This document shows, piece by piece, positions 32,257 to 40,496 of a stretch of DNA of 64,000 bases; position 1 is the stretch's first letter, and every line of letters starts with the position of its first letter. The notes beneath the pieces were generated by a model. It worked only from the letters and a program-made list of their open reading frames with translations, was not told where the DNA came from and did not search any database. The position numbers and the translations under genes were made by a program. The stretch comes from Actinacidiphila cocklensis (GTDB lineage Bacteria > Actinomycetota > Actinomycetes > Streptomycetales > Streptomycetaceae). The stretch spans positions 62,001-126,000 of the forward strand of contig NZ_CAJSLV010000045.1 of the NCBI RefSeq assembly GCF_907177275.1, read 5' to 3'.

Positions 32257-32649
32257 TCAGGTGTGCCGGGCCGCGGAGCCGGTGGCCGTGCCGCCCGACG
32301 CGGTGGCGCGGCGGCGGGCGATCCTGGCCGCGCAGCCGAGCAGCACGGCGTTGATGACGGCCGAGACAAGTGCCGAGGCCACCGCCAGCGTCCAGCCCGT
32401 CCAGCCGAAGGCCGTCGTCCGGACGTCCAGTCCGCCGGCGGTCGCGGCGAGCGACCACAGCAGCGGCGTCCAGGGCAGTGTCACCACCAGCAGCAGGAAC
32501 GCGATGGGCGAGGCGTGCCGGTGCGAGACCAGCGCGGTGTCCAGGAGCAGCAGCACCGTCGCGATGCCGACCACCAGCAGGTAGATCCGGGACACCCGCT
32601 CCCTGTGCACCGGGCGGGTGGCGTTGATCAGCCAGGTCGGTATGCGCAT
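32257..32649 (-). CDS. Small integral membrane protein (SCO4225-like)
   Basis: 130 residues with about three to four hydrophobic segments (20-40, 47-65, 75-110) and a basic start (MRIPTWLINATRPVHRERV). GAGGAGGAG precedes the ATG at 32649, fixing the start; the frame continues upstream without sense. I recall similar small Streptomyces membrane proteins of unknown function but cannot assign a role. It stands alone between the MarR and MFS genes. Confidence 0.7.
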   Translation of the reverse strand: MRIPTWLINATRPVHRERVSRIYLLVVGIATVLLLLDTALVSHRHASPIAFLLLVVTLPWTPLLWSLAATAGGLDVRTTAFGWTGWTLAVASALVSAVINAVLLGCAARIARRRATASGGTATGSAARHT

Positions 32650-32785
32650 CGCTCCTCCTCGGGCGTGACGCGGGGAGCGGACCCCCGCGGCGGCCCCCAG
32701 CATCCCCCAGCCCGGCGATTCCGGCGCCTGTGATGTACGTCAAGCATCGTGCGGCCGCACCTTGAGCGGCCCGCGCGGTGCCGCC

Positions 32786-34012
32786 TCAGGCGGTGCGGCC
32801 GCTGTTGCGTACCGCGTACGCGATGCCGGCCGCGACCGCGGCCAGCGCCGCCACCGTGGTCAGCGCGATCGGCAGCCCCGCGGCGTCGGTGAGGAAGCCG
32901 ATCGAGGGCGGGCCGAGCAGCATGCCCCCGTAGCCGAAGGTGGAGGCGGCGGCCACGCCGCTGGGGCCGGTCAGCGCGCCGGCCCTGGCCATGGCGGTCG
33001 GGAAGCTGTTGGCCAGGCCGAGGCCGGTGAGCGCGAAGCCCACGATGACCAGCGGGATCACCGGTGCCAGGGCGCCGAGCAGCATGCCGCCGGCCGCGGT
33101 GAGCCCGCCGAACACCAGGACCCGGGTCTGGCCGAGGCGTTCCAGCAGTGCGGTGCCCGACAGCCGGCCCAGCGTCATGGCCGCCGCGACCGCCGCGTAT
33201 CCGGCCGCCGCGATCCCCGGGCCGCCGTGCAGGTCCTGCTGGATGTGCAGCGGTCCCCACTCGGCGAGCGCGCCCTCGCCGTAGGACGAGCAGGTCGCGA
33301 TCAGCCCGAAGACGGCGACCAGCAGGGTGGTGCGCCGCGGGCTCGTGGTCCCGGAGGCGGCCGCCCCGGCCGTGTCGACGGCTTCCGGCTGTCCCTCGAT
33401 CGGGTGGGCCAGCAGGACCCGTCCCACGAACGCGACGGTGATCAGGCCGAGCACGGTGAGCAGCAGCAGGTGGTTGGCCGGCGACAGGTGCGGCGCCAGC
33501 AGTCCGCCCAGGCCTGCGCCGACGAGGCTGCCGCAGCTGTAGGCGGCGTGGAAGCTGGACATCACCGGGCGGCGCAGCGCCGCGACCAGTTCGACGGCGG
33601 CGCTGTTCATGGCGACGTTCAGACCGCCGTACGATACGCCGAACACCAGCAGGACCAGGCCGAGTGCGAGTGCCGAGTGCGTTCGGGGCGGCAGGGCGAT
33701 GCTCAGCGACATCACCACGCCCATGGCCACGGTGACCCGGTCGCTGCCGAACCGGCGGCAGAGCCGTCCGGTCAGCATCATCGTCGCCACCGCGCCCGCG
33801 GACACGCCGAGCAGAGCCAGGCCCAGCTGGCCGGCGGAGGCGCCGACCTGGGCCTTGATGGCGGGGATGCGTACCACCCAGCCGGCGAAGAGGAAGCCGT
33901 CGACAGCGAAGAAGACGGTCAGGGCGATGCGCAGGCGGCGCAGGACAGGGCTGGTTGCGTGAGCTTGGCGGGATCGGCCCAGGGTCGTCCCTATTTTGTT
34001 TACCGTCGGCAC
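32786..34012 (-). CDS. MFS transporter (12-TM)
   Basis: 408 residues, about 12 membrane helices with a central cytoplasmic loop near residue 195 (DTAGAAASGTTSPRR). N-terminal FAVDGFLFAGWVVRIPAIK and motif-A-like TGRLCRRFGSDR are typical of the fucose/sugar-related or FucP-like MFS subgroup. The start at GTG 34012 is supported by a promoter TTGTCC-N18-TATTCT whose -10 ends 6 nt before it, implying a leaderless transcript. It shares this promoter region with the divergent ROK regulator, which is the likely controller and hints at a sugar substrate. Confidence 0.9.
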   Translation of the reverse strand: MPTVNKIGTTLGRSRQAHATSPVLRRLRIALTVFFAVDGFLFAGWVVRIPAIKAQVGASAGQLGLALLGVSAGAVATMMLTGRLCRRFGSDRVTVAMGVVMSLSIALPPRTHSALALGLVLLVFGVSYGGLNVAMNSAAVELVAALRRPVMSSFHAAYSCGSLVGAGLGGLLAPHLSPANHLLLLTVLGLITVAFVGRVLLAHPIEGQPEAVDTAGAAASGTTSPRRTTLLVAVFGLIATCSSYGEGALAEWGPLHIQQDLHGGPGIAAAGYAAVAAAMTLGRLSGTALLERLGQTRVLVFGGLTAAGGMLLGALAPVIPLVIVGFALTGLGLANSFPTAMARAGALTGPSGVAAASTFGYGGMLLGPPSIGFLTDAAGLPIALTTVAALAAVAAGIAYAVRNSGRTA

Positions 34013-34048
34013 AAAGTCAGAATAGGGGGGTGACACAGATTCGGACAA
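33996..34048. promoter_or_regulatory. Bidirectional leaderless promoter with a shared -10
   Basis: Rightward: TTGTTT (33996-34001), 17 bp, AGAATA (34019-34024), GTG at 34030. Leftward: TTGTCC (34048-34043), 18 bp, TATTCT (34024-34019), GTG at 34012. The two -10 hexamers are the same base pairs read on opposite strands, and the two start codons are only 17 bp apart. Each -35 lies inside the other gene's coding sequence. Confidence 0.65.
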
Positions 34049-35253
34049 GGCTTGAGCGAGGCCGCGGTGCACTCGGTCCCGCGCTCTCCCTCGTGCACAC
34101 CGGCCGCGCGGCGACCCGCGCACTGCTGACCGCCGAGCTGGGGGTGACCCGCGCGACGGCGGGCGCGGTCGCCGCGGAGCTGGAGGCGCTGGGGCTGATC
34201 CGGGTGGACACCCGGCCCAGCGGTCCCTCCGGCGCGCAGGGCCGCCCCTCGCACCGGCTCGACGTGGCTCCGCAAGGGCCGGTCGTGCTGGCCGCGCAGG
34301 TGCACGCGGACGGCTTCAGGGCCGCGCTGGTGGGCCTGGGCGGGGAGATCGTGGCCACCGCGCCCGGCAGCATGACCGTGCCGGCCGACCCGGCGCACGT
34401 GCTCGGCGCGGTCGTCGAGGCGGGCGCGGGGCTGCTGCGCGGCTCCGGGCGGATCTGCCTCGGCGCGGGCCTGGCGGTGCCCTCCGCGGTCGCGGAGCCC
34501 GAGGGCACCGCACTCAACCCGCTGCACCTGGCCTGGCCCGCGGGCGCCCCGGTGCGCGATGTCTTCGCGGGCCAGATCGCCCGGGTGGGCATCCTCGGCC
34601 CGGACGGCGAGCCGGTCGCGTCCTTCGTCGGCAACGACGTCAACGTCGCCGCGCTGGCCGAGCACCGGCACGGCGCCGGGCGCGGCGCGCAGGACCTGCT
34701 GGTCGTCGCCTCGGGCCACCGCGGCGTCGGCGGCGCGCTGGTGCTCGACGGCCGCCTGCACACCGGCAGTTCCGGGCTCGCCCTGGAGGTCGGCCACCTC
34801 ACGGTGCAGCCCGACGGGCGCCCCTGCCACTGCGGCAGCCGCGGCTGCCTGGACGTCGAGGCGGACCCGCTGGCCTTCCTCGAAGCGGCGGGCCGGGTCC
34901 CCGGCCCCGAGGTGTCGCTGCTCGAACAGTGCCGCGACCTGCTCCGTGCGGAGTACGGCGACCCGGCCGTCAAGGCCGCGGCGCACACCCTGATCGACCG
35001 GCTGGGCCGCGGCCTGGCCGGCATGGTCAACGTCCTCAACCCGGACCGCATCCTGCTCGGCGGCCTGCACCGCCACCTGCTGGACGCCGACCCCGAGGCG
35101 CTGCGCGCGGTGGTGTCCGACCACAGCCTGTGGGGGCGCAGCGGCGGCGTGCCGGTGCTGGCCTGCGCGCTCGACCACAACAGCCTCGTCGGCGCGGCCG
35201 AGTTGGCGTGGCAGCCGGTGCTCGACGACCCGCTGGCCGCGCTCGGCGGCTGA
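34030..35253 (+). CDS. ROK family transcriptional regulator (NagC/Mlc-like)
   Basis: 407 residues: N-terminal winged helix (RAATRALLTAELGVTRATAGAVAAELEALGLI in pieces, residues about 20-55) and a ROK domain with VGNDVNVAALAEH and the zinc signature CHCGSRGCLD. The ATP-loop DxGGT of ROK kinases is replaced (VVLAAQVHADGFRAAL), so it should bind but not phosphorylate sugar. GTG 34030 follows the -10 directly and has no separate Shine-Dalgarno. Divergent from the MFS gene with an overlapping promoter, so one bound repressor could silence both. Confidence 0.92.
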   Translation: MTQIRTRLERGRGALGPALSLVHTGRAATRALLTAELGVTRATAGAVAAELEALGLIRVDTRPSGPSGAQGRPSHRLDVAPQGPVVLAAQVHADGFRAALVGLGGEIVATAPGSMTVPADPAHVLGAVVEAGAGLLRGSGRICLGAGLAVPSAVAEPEGTALNPLHLAWPAGAPVRDVFAGQIARVGILGPDGEPVASFVGNDVNVAALAEHRHGAGRGAQDLLVVASGHRGVGGALVLDGRLHTGSSGLALEVGHLTVQPDGRPCHCGSRGCLDVEADPLAFLEAAGRVPGPEVSLLEQCRDLLRAEYGDPAVKAAAHTLIDRLGRGLAGMVNVLNPDRILLGGLHRHLLDADPEALRAVVSDHSLWGRSGGVPVLACALDHNSLVGAAELAWQPVLDDPLAALGG

Positions 35254-35392
35254 CGGGACGGGACGGGGCGGGGCGGCGCGTACTCCGCGGGGAGCAGGCC
35301 GGGTGCCGCTGGCCGTACGACGATTTCGGCGGCGGGAAGAGCCAGGCTCGGTGGTGTCGGGAGAACCCGGCACGACCGAGGAGATGACGGAC

Positions 35393-35698
35393 ATGAACAC
35401 CCTGGCCTGGCACGACGGCGGCCCCGGCCCGTGGATCCTCTTCCTCCCGCTGATCTGGGTGTTCGCGGTGGCCGCCGTGATCACCGTGCTGCGCCGCACG
35501 GTGTGGCGCGGCCGCGGCGGACCGTGGCAGCAGATCAGGCCGGGGGCGACCGGCGAGCACAGCCCGATGGCGGTGCTCGGCCGGCGCTTCGCCGCCGGCG
35601 AGATCGACGAGGAGGAGTACTGGCGGCGGATGTCGGTGCTGGAGGAGCACTTCGCCCGCGACCCGCGCGGCCCCGGCGGCAGGAACGCGGCGCTGTGA
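35393..35698 (+). CDS. SHOCT domain membrane protein
   Basis: 101 residues: a short extracytoplasmic N-terminus, one membrane helix (about residues 14-34), a basic linker, and a C-terminal SHOCT motif (LGRRFAAGEIDEEEYWRRMSVLEE in two pieces, residues about 66-90). ATG 35393 is preferred because GAGGAG (35378-35383) lies 9 nt upstream; ATG 35384 directly abuts that sequence. SHOCT proteins are small and of unknown function, often thought to mediate oligomerisation. Ends in a small hairpin. Confidence 0.82.
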   Translation: MNTLAWHDGGPGPWILFLPLIWVFAVAAVITVLRRTVWRGRGGPWQQIRPGATGEHSPMAVLGRRFAAGEIDEEEYWRRMSVLEEHFARDPRGPGGRNAAL

Positions 35699-35718
35699 GC
35701 GGCCTGACCGCAGGCCGC
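35699..35718. terminator. Hairpin after the SHOCT gene
   Basis: GCGGCCTG (35699-35706) and CAGGCCGC (35711-35718) directly follow the stop codon; perfect 8-bp stem, 4-nt loop. Convergent with the ATPase gene. Confidence 0.55.
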
Positions 35719-35802
35719 GCGGGTCGTGGTCCGGTCACCGGATGAGCTGCCCGGCCCGCAGTCTGCGTGCGGCGCTTCGGCGGGTGTTGCCGGGTGCGGC
35801 GG

Positions 35803-36348
35803 TCAGGCCGCGGCGGCGACGGCGACGGCGATCGTCTCGGGCACCGGCTCGGGCTCGGGCAGCGCGCGGTCGAACGGCATCGCGGTCCGCAGCGGGACCA
35901 GGGTCGGCACGGCGAGCGGGGTGCGCAGGACGAACCACACGACCTTGCCGGCGTCCTCGGGCAGCAGGTCGGTGCCCCAGCTGTCGCTCATCGCCTCGAC
36001 CATCGTCAGACCGCGCCCGGTGGTGGCCATCGGCTCCACCGGCCGCAGCTGCGGCAGCCGCGGGTCGTTGTCGGTGACGGCCACGGTGAGGCGGTCGTCG
36101 GCGAGCGTCAGCCGTACACCGCACTTCTTGTCCGGCCTGGCGTGCCGGTGCACGTTCGCCAGCAGCTCGCTGGTGGCACCCGACGCGGGCTCGATCAGCG
36201 GATCGAGTCGCCAGTAGCGCAGCTGTGCGGACACGATGCGGCGGATCTGCTGGATCCGGTACGGGTGCGCCTCGAGTTCGAGGGTGCACTCGCGTTCCGT
36301 TCGGTGGGTCGGGTCGGTCCTGTCGGTCTTGTCGGCTTGCATGATCAC
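35803..36348 (-). CDS. HATPase_c regulatory ATP-binding protein (RsbW/anti-sigma-factor-like)
   Basis: 181 residues. A single GHKL ATPase domain with N box SELLANVHRHA, G1-like DNDPRLPQL and G2-like ATTGRGLTMVEAMSD. There are no receiver, HisKA or membrane segments. Streptomyces have many such stand-alone proteins; they act as anti-sigma factors or serine kinases of anti-anti-sigma factors, but no partner is encoded beside it. GGAGGGAG lies 8 nt before GTG 36348. The C-terminal Val/Ala tail is low complexity. The 256-bp region upstream (36349-36604) shows no gene or clear palindrome, only the likely promoter. Confidence 0.87.
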   Translation of the reverse strand: MIMQADKTDRTDPTHRTERECTLELEAHPYRIQQIRRIVSAQLRYWRLDPLIEPASGATSELLANVHRHARPDKKCGVRLTLADDRLTVAVTDNDPRLPQLRPVEPMATTGRGLTMVEAMSDSWGTDLLPEDAGKVVWFVLRTPLAVPTLVPLRTAMPFDRALPEPEPVPETIAVAVAAAA

Positions 36349-36604
36349 GGCTGCGACTCCCTCCGCGGCTGGGCAGGGCCCCGCACATGCGAGGGTCCGG
36401 CGTTTCGCCGCTCCGATGGGAACACCTGAGCGAAAATGCGTAGAGTGACCGCTACGGCACTCCGTGATGCGATATCAGCGTCACCCGATGTGAGGAATCC
36501 CGCAACTCGTCGGGTAGGACGCCTCCGACCAGGCCTTTCCGCGTCAGGGCCGGGTCGAAGCGGAATGCCGGGCCGTCCGGCCGCACCGCCGACCGGCGGG
36601 TTCC

Positions 36605-37954
36605 TTACTCCGGAGCGACATCGTCGGGGCCGGTCCGCGCCAGGGCCGCCAGCGTGGTCAGCGCCCGGCGCAGCACCGGCGGCGGGGGAGAGGCGAGCCC
36701 GATGCGCACCGCGGCCGGCGTCCGGTGCGGCCCCACCGCGAAGGACGCGGCCGGGGTGACCGCGATGCCGTGCCTGGCCGCCGCGGCCACGAAGGTGTCC
36801 GCACGCCACGGTGCCGGCAGCTCCCACCAGCAGAAATACGATCCGGGGCCGGATGCCGTCGCCAGGCCGGCCAGGGCTTCCGCCGCGATCTGCTGCCGGT
36901 GGCGCGCGTCGGCCCGCTTGGCCGCGGCGATCGCGGTGGCGGTGCCGTCGGTCAGCCAACCGGTCACCGCCGCGAGGGCGTAGCCGGCCGCGGCCCAGCC
37001 GCCGGAGCGCAGGGCGGCCGTCACCGGCGCGGTGAGCCCGGCCGGTGTGACGGCGAAGCCCGCGGTCAGGCCGGGCGCGAGCCGCTTGGAGGTGCTGTCC
37101 GCCAGGATCACCCGCTCCGGTGCGTACGCCGCAAGCGGTGGCGGCGCGTCCTCGCGCAGGAAGGACCAGATCGCGTCCTCGACAGCGGTGAGCCCGGTCT
37201 CCCGCAGGACGGCGGCCAGTTCGGCCCGTCGGCGGTCCGGCATGGTGACGCCCAGCGGATTGTGCAGCGTCGGCTGGACGTACACCCCGCCCAGCGGCGC
37301 CGCCCGGTGTGCGGCGGCCAGCGCGCCCGGCAGCAGGCCTTCGCCGTCGCACTCCAGCGGCACGAGGGTGACGCCCAGCCGGGCCGCGACCGCCTTGACC
37401 ACCGGGTACGTCAGCGCCTCGACGCCCAGCCGGCCGCCGGGCCGCACCAGCGCGGCAACGGCGGCGGCGATGGCCTGCCTGCCGTTGCCCGCGAAGAGCA
37501 CCCCGTCGGGCTCCGGCGCCCAACCGGGCCTGCCCAGCACCCCGGCGACCGCGGCGCGCGCCGCCGGGGTGCCCGCCGCGCCGGTCGGGCGCAGCGCGGC
37601 GGCCAGCACGTCGGGCCGTGCCAGCCGGGTCAGTCCGGCGGCCAGCAGCTCCGACTGTCCTGCGGTGACGGGGTAGTTCAGCTCCAGGTCCACCCGGGCC
37701 GCCGCGGGCTCCGCGAGCGCCGGGTCCGCCGCGGGAGCCGCGGCGCGCACGAAGGTGCCGCGGCCCACCTCGCCGGTGACCAGGCCGCGGCGGGCGAGTT
37801 CGGCGTAGACCCGGCTCGCCGTCGACTCGGCGACGCCGTGCCGCCGCGCGAACGCCCGCTGCGTCGGCAGCCGGTCGCCGGGCCGCAGCCGCCCCGCGGC
37901 GATCTGCGCCGCCACCGCGTCGGCGGCCTGCCGGAAGTCCCGCGCCATGTCCAC
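36605..37954 (-). CDS. MocR-type regulator (GntR winged helix fused to PLP aminotransferase fold)
   Basis: 449 residues. GntR HTH at residues about 8-70 (AAGRLRPGDRLPTQRAFARR, then STASRVYAELARRGLV), linker, and a fold-type I aminotransferase domain with NPLGVTMPDRRR, the Asp of VEDAIWSF and the PLP lysine in STSKRLAPG. MocR proteins sense PLP or an amino compound and usually control PLP synthesis or amino acid metabolism. The C-terminal domain is shorter than average but complete. Divergent from an alpha/beta hydrolase gene 122 bp away, which is the obvious candidate target. Stop codon is TAA, unusual in this GC-rich DNA. Confidence 0.93.
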   Translation of the reverse strand: MDMARDFRQAADAVAAQIAAGRLRPGDRLPTQRAFARRHGVAESTASRVYAELARRGLVTGEVGRGTFVRAAAPAADPALAEPAAARVDLELNYPVTAGQSELLAAGLTRLARPDVLAAALRPTGAAGTPAARAAVAGVLGRPGWAPEPDGVLFAGNGRQAIAAAVAALVRPGGRLGVEALTYPVVKAVAARLGVTLVPLECDGEGLLPGALAAAHRAAPLGGVYVQPTLHNPLGVTMPDRRRAELAAVLRETGLTAVEDAIWSFLREDAPPPLAAYAPERVILADSTSKRLAPGLTAGFAVTPAGLTAPVTAALRSGGWAAAGYALAAVTGWLTDGTATAIAAAKRADARHRQQIAAEALAGLATASGPGSYFCWWELPAPWRADTFVAAAARHGIAVTPAASFAVGPHRTPAAVRIGLASPPPPVLRRALTTLAALARTGPDDVAPE

Positions 37955-38014
37955 GCCCCCGCTGTGAGGTCCACGTCCCGCGCCACCCTATTGCACCGAG
38001 ATCAAATCAAGCCA

Positions 38015-38044
38015 TTGCCCGCGCAAATGCCCCGCGCATAGCAT
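38015..38044 (+). promoter_or_regulatory. Candidate promoter of the alpha/beta hydrolase gene
   Basis: TTGCCC (38015-38020), 18-bp spacer, TAGCAT (38039-38044), about 32 nt before GTG 38077. TTGC-N4-GCAA (38015-38026) overlaps the -35 and could be part of a MocR site. Confidence 0.5.
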
Positions 38045-38076
38045 CGGGACATCGGCCTGAAGAGGGGAAACCGCAG

Positions 38077-38898
38077 GTGAGCAGCGCTTTCATCAACGGC
38101 ATCACCATGACCTACGACGACACCGGTGCCGGCGGCGGCACCGCCCTGCTGCTCGTGCACGGGCACCCCTTCGACCGCACCATGTGGCGCCCGCAGCAGG
38201 ACGCGGCGCCCGGCCACCGGGTCGTCACCCCCGACCTGCGCGGCTACGGCGCCACCCAGGTCGTCCCCGGCGTGACACCGCTGAGCACCTTCGCCCACGA
38301 CCTCGCAGGACTGCTCGACCACCTCGGGGAGCGGCGGGCCGTGCTGTGCGGGCTGTCGATGGGCGGTCAGATCGTCCTGGAGTTCCACCGGCTCTTCCCC
38401 GAGCGGGTCGCCGGGCTCGTCCTCGCCGACACCTTCGCGCAGGGCGAGACCGACCAGGGCAGGAAGGAACGCAACGAGCGCGCCGACCGGTTGCTGCGGG
38501 AGGGCATGTCCGGCTACGCCCACGAGGTGCTGGACTCGATGGTGGCGCCGGCGACCGTCGTGAACCTGCCCGACGTGGCCGGGCACGTGCTCGGCATGAT
38601 GCTCGCCGCCCCGCCCGAGGGCGCCGCCGCCGCGCTGCGCGGCCGGGCGGAACGCCCCGACTACACCGCGATGCTGCCCGCGGTCGCCGTGCCCACCCTG
38701 GTCGTGGTCGGCAGGGACGACGTCTTCACCCCCGTCGCCGACGCCGAGTTCCTCCACCGGCGCATCCCCGGTGCGCGGCTGGCCGTCGTCGAGGGCGCCG
38801 GGCACCTGCCCAACCTGGAGCGCCCCGCCGCCTTCAACGACGCTCTCGCGGGCCTGCTCGCGGCCGTGGCGCAGAGCGCGGGGACGCCCAGGATGTGA
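38077..38898 (+). CDS. Alpha/beta hydrolase
   Basis: 273 residues, a full alpha/beta hydrolase fold. Oxyanion region LLLVHGHPFDRTMW, nucleophile elbow GLSMGG, acid in VVGRDDVFTPV and His in GAGHLPNLERP. It resembles the carboxylesterase/3-oxoadipate enol-lactonase-like group, but the substrate cannot be told. AGAGGGGAA precedes GTG 38077. It is divergent from the MocR gene, suggesting regulation in response to an amino or pyridoxal compound. Confidence 0.92.
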   Translation: MSSAFINGITMTYDDTGAGGGTALLLVHGHPFDRTMWRPQQDAAPGHRVVTPDLRGYGATQVVPGVTPLSTFAHDLAGLLDHLGERRAVLCGLSMGGQIVLEFHRLFPERVAGLVLADTFAQGETDQGRKERNERADRLLREGMSGYAHEVLDSMVAPATVVNLPDVAGHVLGMMLAAPPEGAAAALRGRAERPDYTAMLPAVAVPTLVVVGRDDVFTPVADAEFLHRRIPGARLAVVEGAGHLPNLERPAAFNDALAGLLAAVAQSAGTPRM

Positions 38899-38961
38899 CG
38901 GAATTCTGACGTCGTGGAACCGGCCCTGGCCAGATGGCCGCCGGCGTGCTCGAATCGATCC

Positions 38962-39732
38962 ATGGACGACCGAACGCCGCCGGTGAGGGCACCGGAAGAC
39001 CCCCCGATCCCCGAGCCGTCGGAAGCGGGCCGCGGCACCCCCGTCGGCCGGCGGGTCGTGCTCGGCATGCTCGGCCTGGGCGCGGTCGGCGTGGCCGTCG
39101 GCGGCGCCGTGCAGGACCGGCTGGACTCCGTTCTGGCCTCGGTCAGCGCCAAGGACCCTACGGGCGTGACCGGACTGCTGCCCGGCGGCGGCGGATTCCG
39201 CTTCTACTCGGTGTCCGACTCCATCCCGCACCGCGGCGAGAGCGACTACCGGCTGACCGTCGGCGGCCTGGTCGAGCGGCCCGCCGGCTACCGGCTCGCC
39301 GACCTGCGCGCCCTTCCGCAGACCCGGCTGGTCCGCGACGTGCAGTGCGTCACCGGCTGGCGGGTGCCGAAGACCGCCTTCTCCGGGGTGCGGCTGTCCA
39401 CGCTGCTGGACGCGGCCGGGGTGAAGTCCGGCGGCACCGCCATCCGCTTCAACTGCTTCGACGGCGTCTACACCGAGAGCCTGACCCTCGAACAGGCCCG
39501 CCGCGCCGACATCCTGGTCGCGCTCACCATGAACGACAAGCCGGTCACCGCCGCCCACGGCGGTCCCGTCCGGCTCTATGCGGCGCCCATGTACTTCTAC
39601 AAGTCCGCGAAATGGCTGTCCGGCATCACCGTGACCGAGGACGTCCAGCCCGGCTACTGGGAGCACTACGGCTACGACGTCGACGCGTGGGTCGGCAAGT
39701 CGAACGGCCGTGGTGATGACCCCACTTCGTGA
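38962..39732 (+). CDS. Tat-exported molybdopterin-dependent oxidoreductase (sulfite oxidase/MsrP-like)
   Basis: 256 residues. N-terminal twin-arginine signal: GRRVVLGMLGLGAVGVAVGG around residues 29-48. The mature part is an oxidoreductase molybdopterin-binding domain with the Mo-ligand Cys in VQCVTGWRVP and IRFNCFDGVYTESL, MYFYKSAKWLSGI later. Family members oxidise sulfite or reduce sulfoxides at the outer face of the membrane. The next gene encodes a di-heme-type cytochrome b and overlaps it by 23 bp, so electrons probably pass through the membrane to this enzyme. Confidence 0.9.
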   Translation: MDDRTPPVRAPEDPPIPEPSEAGRGTPVGRRVVLGMLGLGAVGVAVGGAVQDRLDSVLASVSAKDPTGVTGLLPGGGGFRFYSVSDSIPHRGESDYRLTVGGLVERPAGYRLADLRALPQTRLVRDVQCVTGWRVPKTAFSGVRLSTLLDAAGVKSGGTAIRFNCFDGVYTESLTLEQARRADILVALTMNDKPVTAAHGGPVRLYAAPMYFYKSAKWLSGITVTEDVQPGYWEHYGYDVDAWVGKSNGRGDDPTS

Positions 39733-40366
39733 CACCGCGGTGGCGGCCAGGCTGCGCCGCTTCACCCCCGCGGAGACCTGGGTGCACCGCTCGGTGACCT
39801 GGCTGCTGGGCATCTGCGTCCTGACCGGCGGCTGCCTGTACTTCCCGCCGCTGGCCGAGATCGTCGGCCGCCGCAGGACCGTGGTCACCCTGCACGAGTA
39901 CTCCGGGATCGCCGTGCCCGTGCCGGTGCTGCTCGGCCTGCTCTCCCGCGCCTTCCGCCGCGACCTGGGCCGGCTCGGCCGCTTCTTCCCGCACGACTGG
40001 CGCTGGCTGGGCACCGCCCTGCGCCGCAGGCGGCGGGAGCCGAGCCTGGCGGGGAAGTTCAACGCCGGCCAGAAGCTCTACGCCGCCTTCGCCACGGGCG
40101 CGCTGCTGATCATGGCGGGCACCGGGGTCCTCATGTGGTTCCCCCGGCTGGCGCCGCTGGTGTGGCGCACCGGGTCGACCTTCGTGCACGACTGGCTGGC
40201 GCTGGCCTTCGTCGCGGTCATCGCCGGGCACGTGTGGTTCGCGAGCATCGACCCCGAGGCGCGGCGCGGGCTGCGCACGGGCTACGTACCGCGGTGGTGG
40301 GCGCGCGAGGAGCACCCGCTGTGGCGGCCGGAGGCGCCGCAGGACCCGCCGGCGGAAGGCCCCTGA
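39710..40366 (+). CDS. Cytochrome b561/formate dehydrogenase gamma-like membrane subunit
   Basis: 218 residues, four membrane helices (about 28-48, 64-80, 120-140, 160-182). Heme-ligand candidates are His26 (WVHRSV), His63 (TLHEYSG), and two in the last helices (FVHDWLALAF, GHVWFAS). The start GTG 39710 is inside the preceding gene (23-bp overlap, different frame), implying tight coupling. It is the expected electron donor or acceptor for the molybdopterin enzyme, linking it to the quinone pool. Confidence 0.87.
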   Translation: MVMTPLRDTAVAARLRRFTPAETWVHRSVTWLLGICVLTGGCLYFPPLAEIVGRRRTVVTLHEYSGIAVPVPVLLGLLSRAFRRDLGRLGRFFPHDWRWLGTALRRRRREPSLAGKFNAGQKLYAAFATGALLIMAGTGVLMWFPRLAPLVWRTGSTFVHDWLALAFVAVIAGHVWFASIDPEARRGLRTGYVPRWWAREEHPLWRPEAPQDPPAEGP

Positions 40367-40484
40367 CGGGACGTCGGCATCCGCAGGGAGCCGGCACCGT
40401 CCCCCCACGGCTCCGCGGCAGTTCTGTTACGGCCAGGACACCCGGCGGTCGCCCCGGCGACACCGGGGTTTCGCGGCCCGCACC

Positions 40485-40490
40485 TAGCTT
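40485..40490 (+). promoter_or_regulatory. -10 element of the GlnX-like gene (leaderless type)
   Basis: TAGCTT ends 6 nt before ATG 40497; no Shine-Dalgarno. Confidence 0.45.
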
Positions 40491-40496
40491 CGCGGT

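Noticed and set aside
36349..36604. Small gene in the gap between the ATPase and MocR genes
   Set aside because: No frame with a ribosome binding site, plausible composition or recognisable domain; looks like the upstream region of the ATPase gene.
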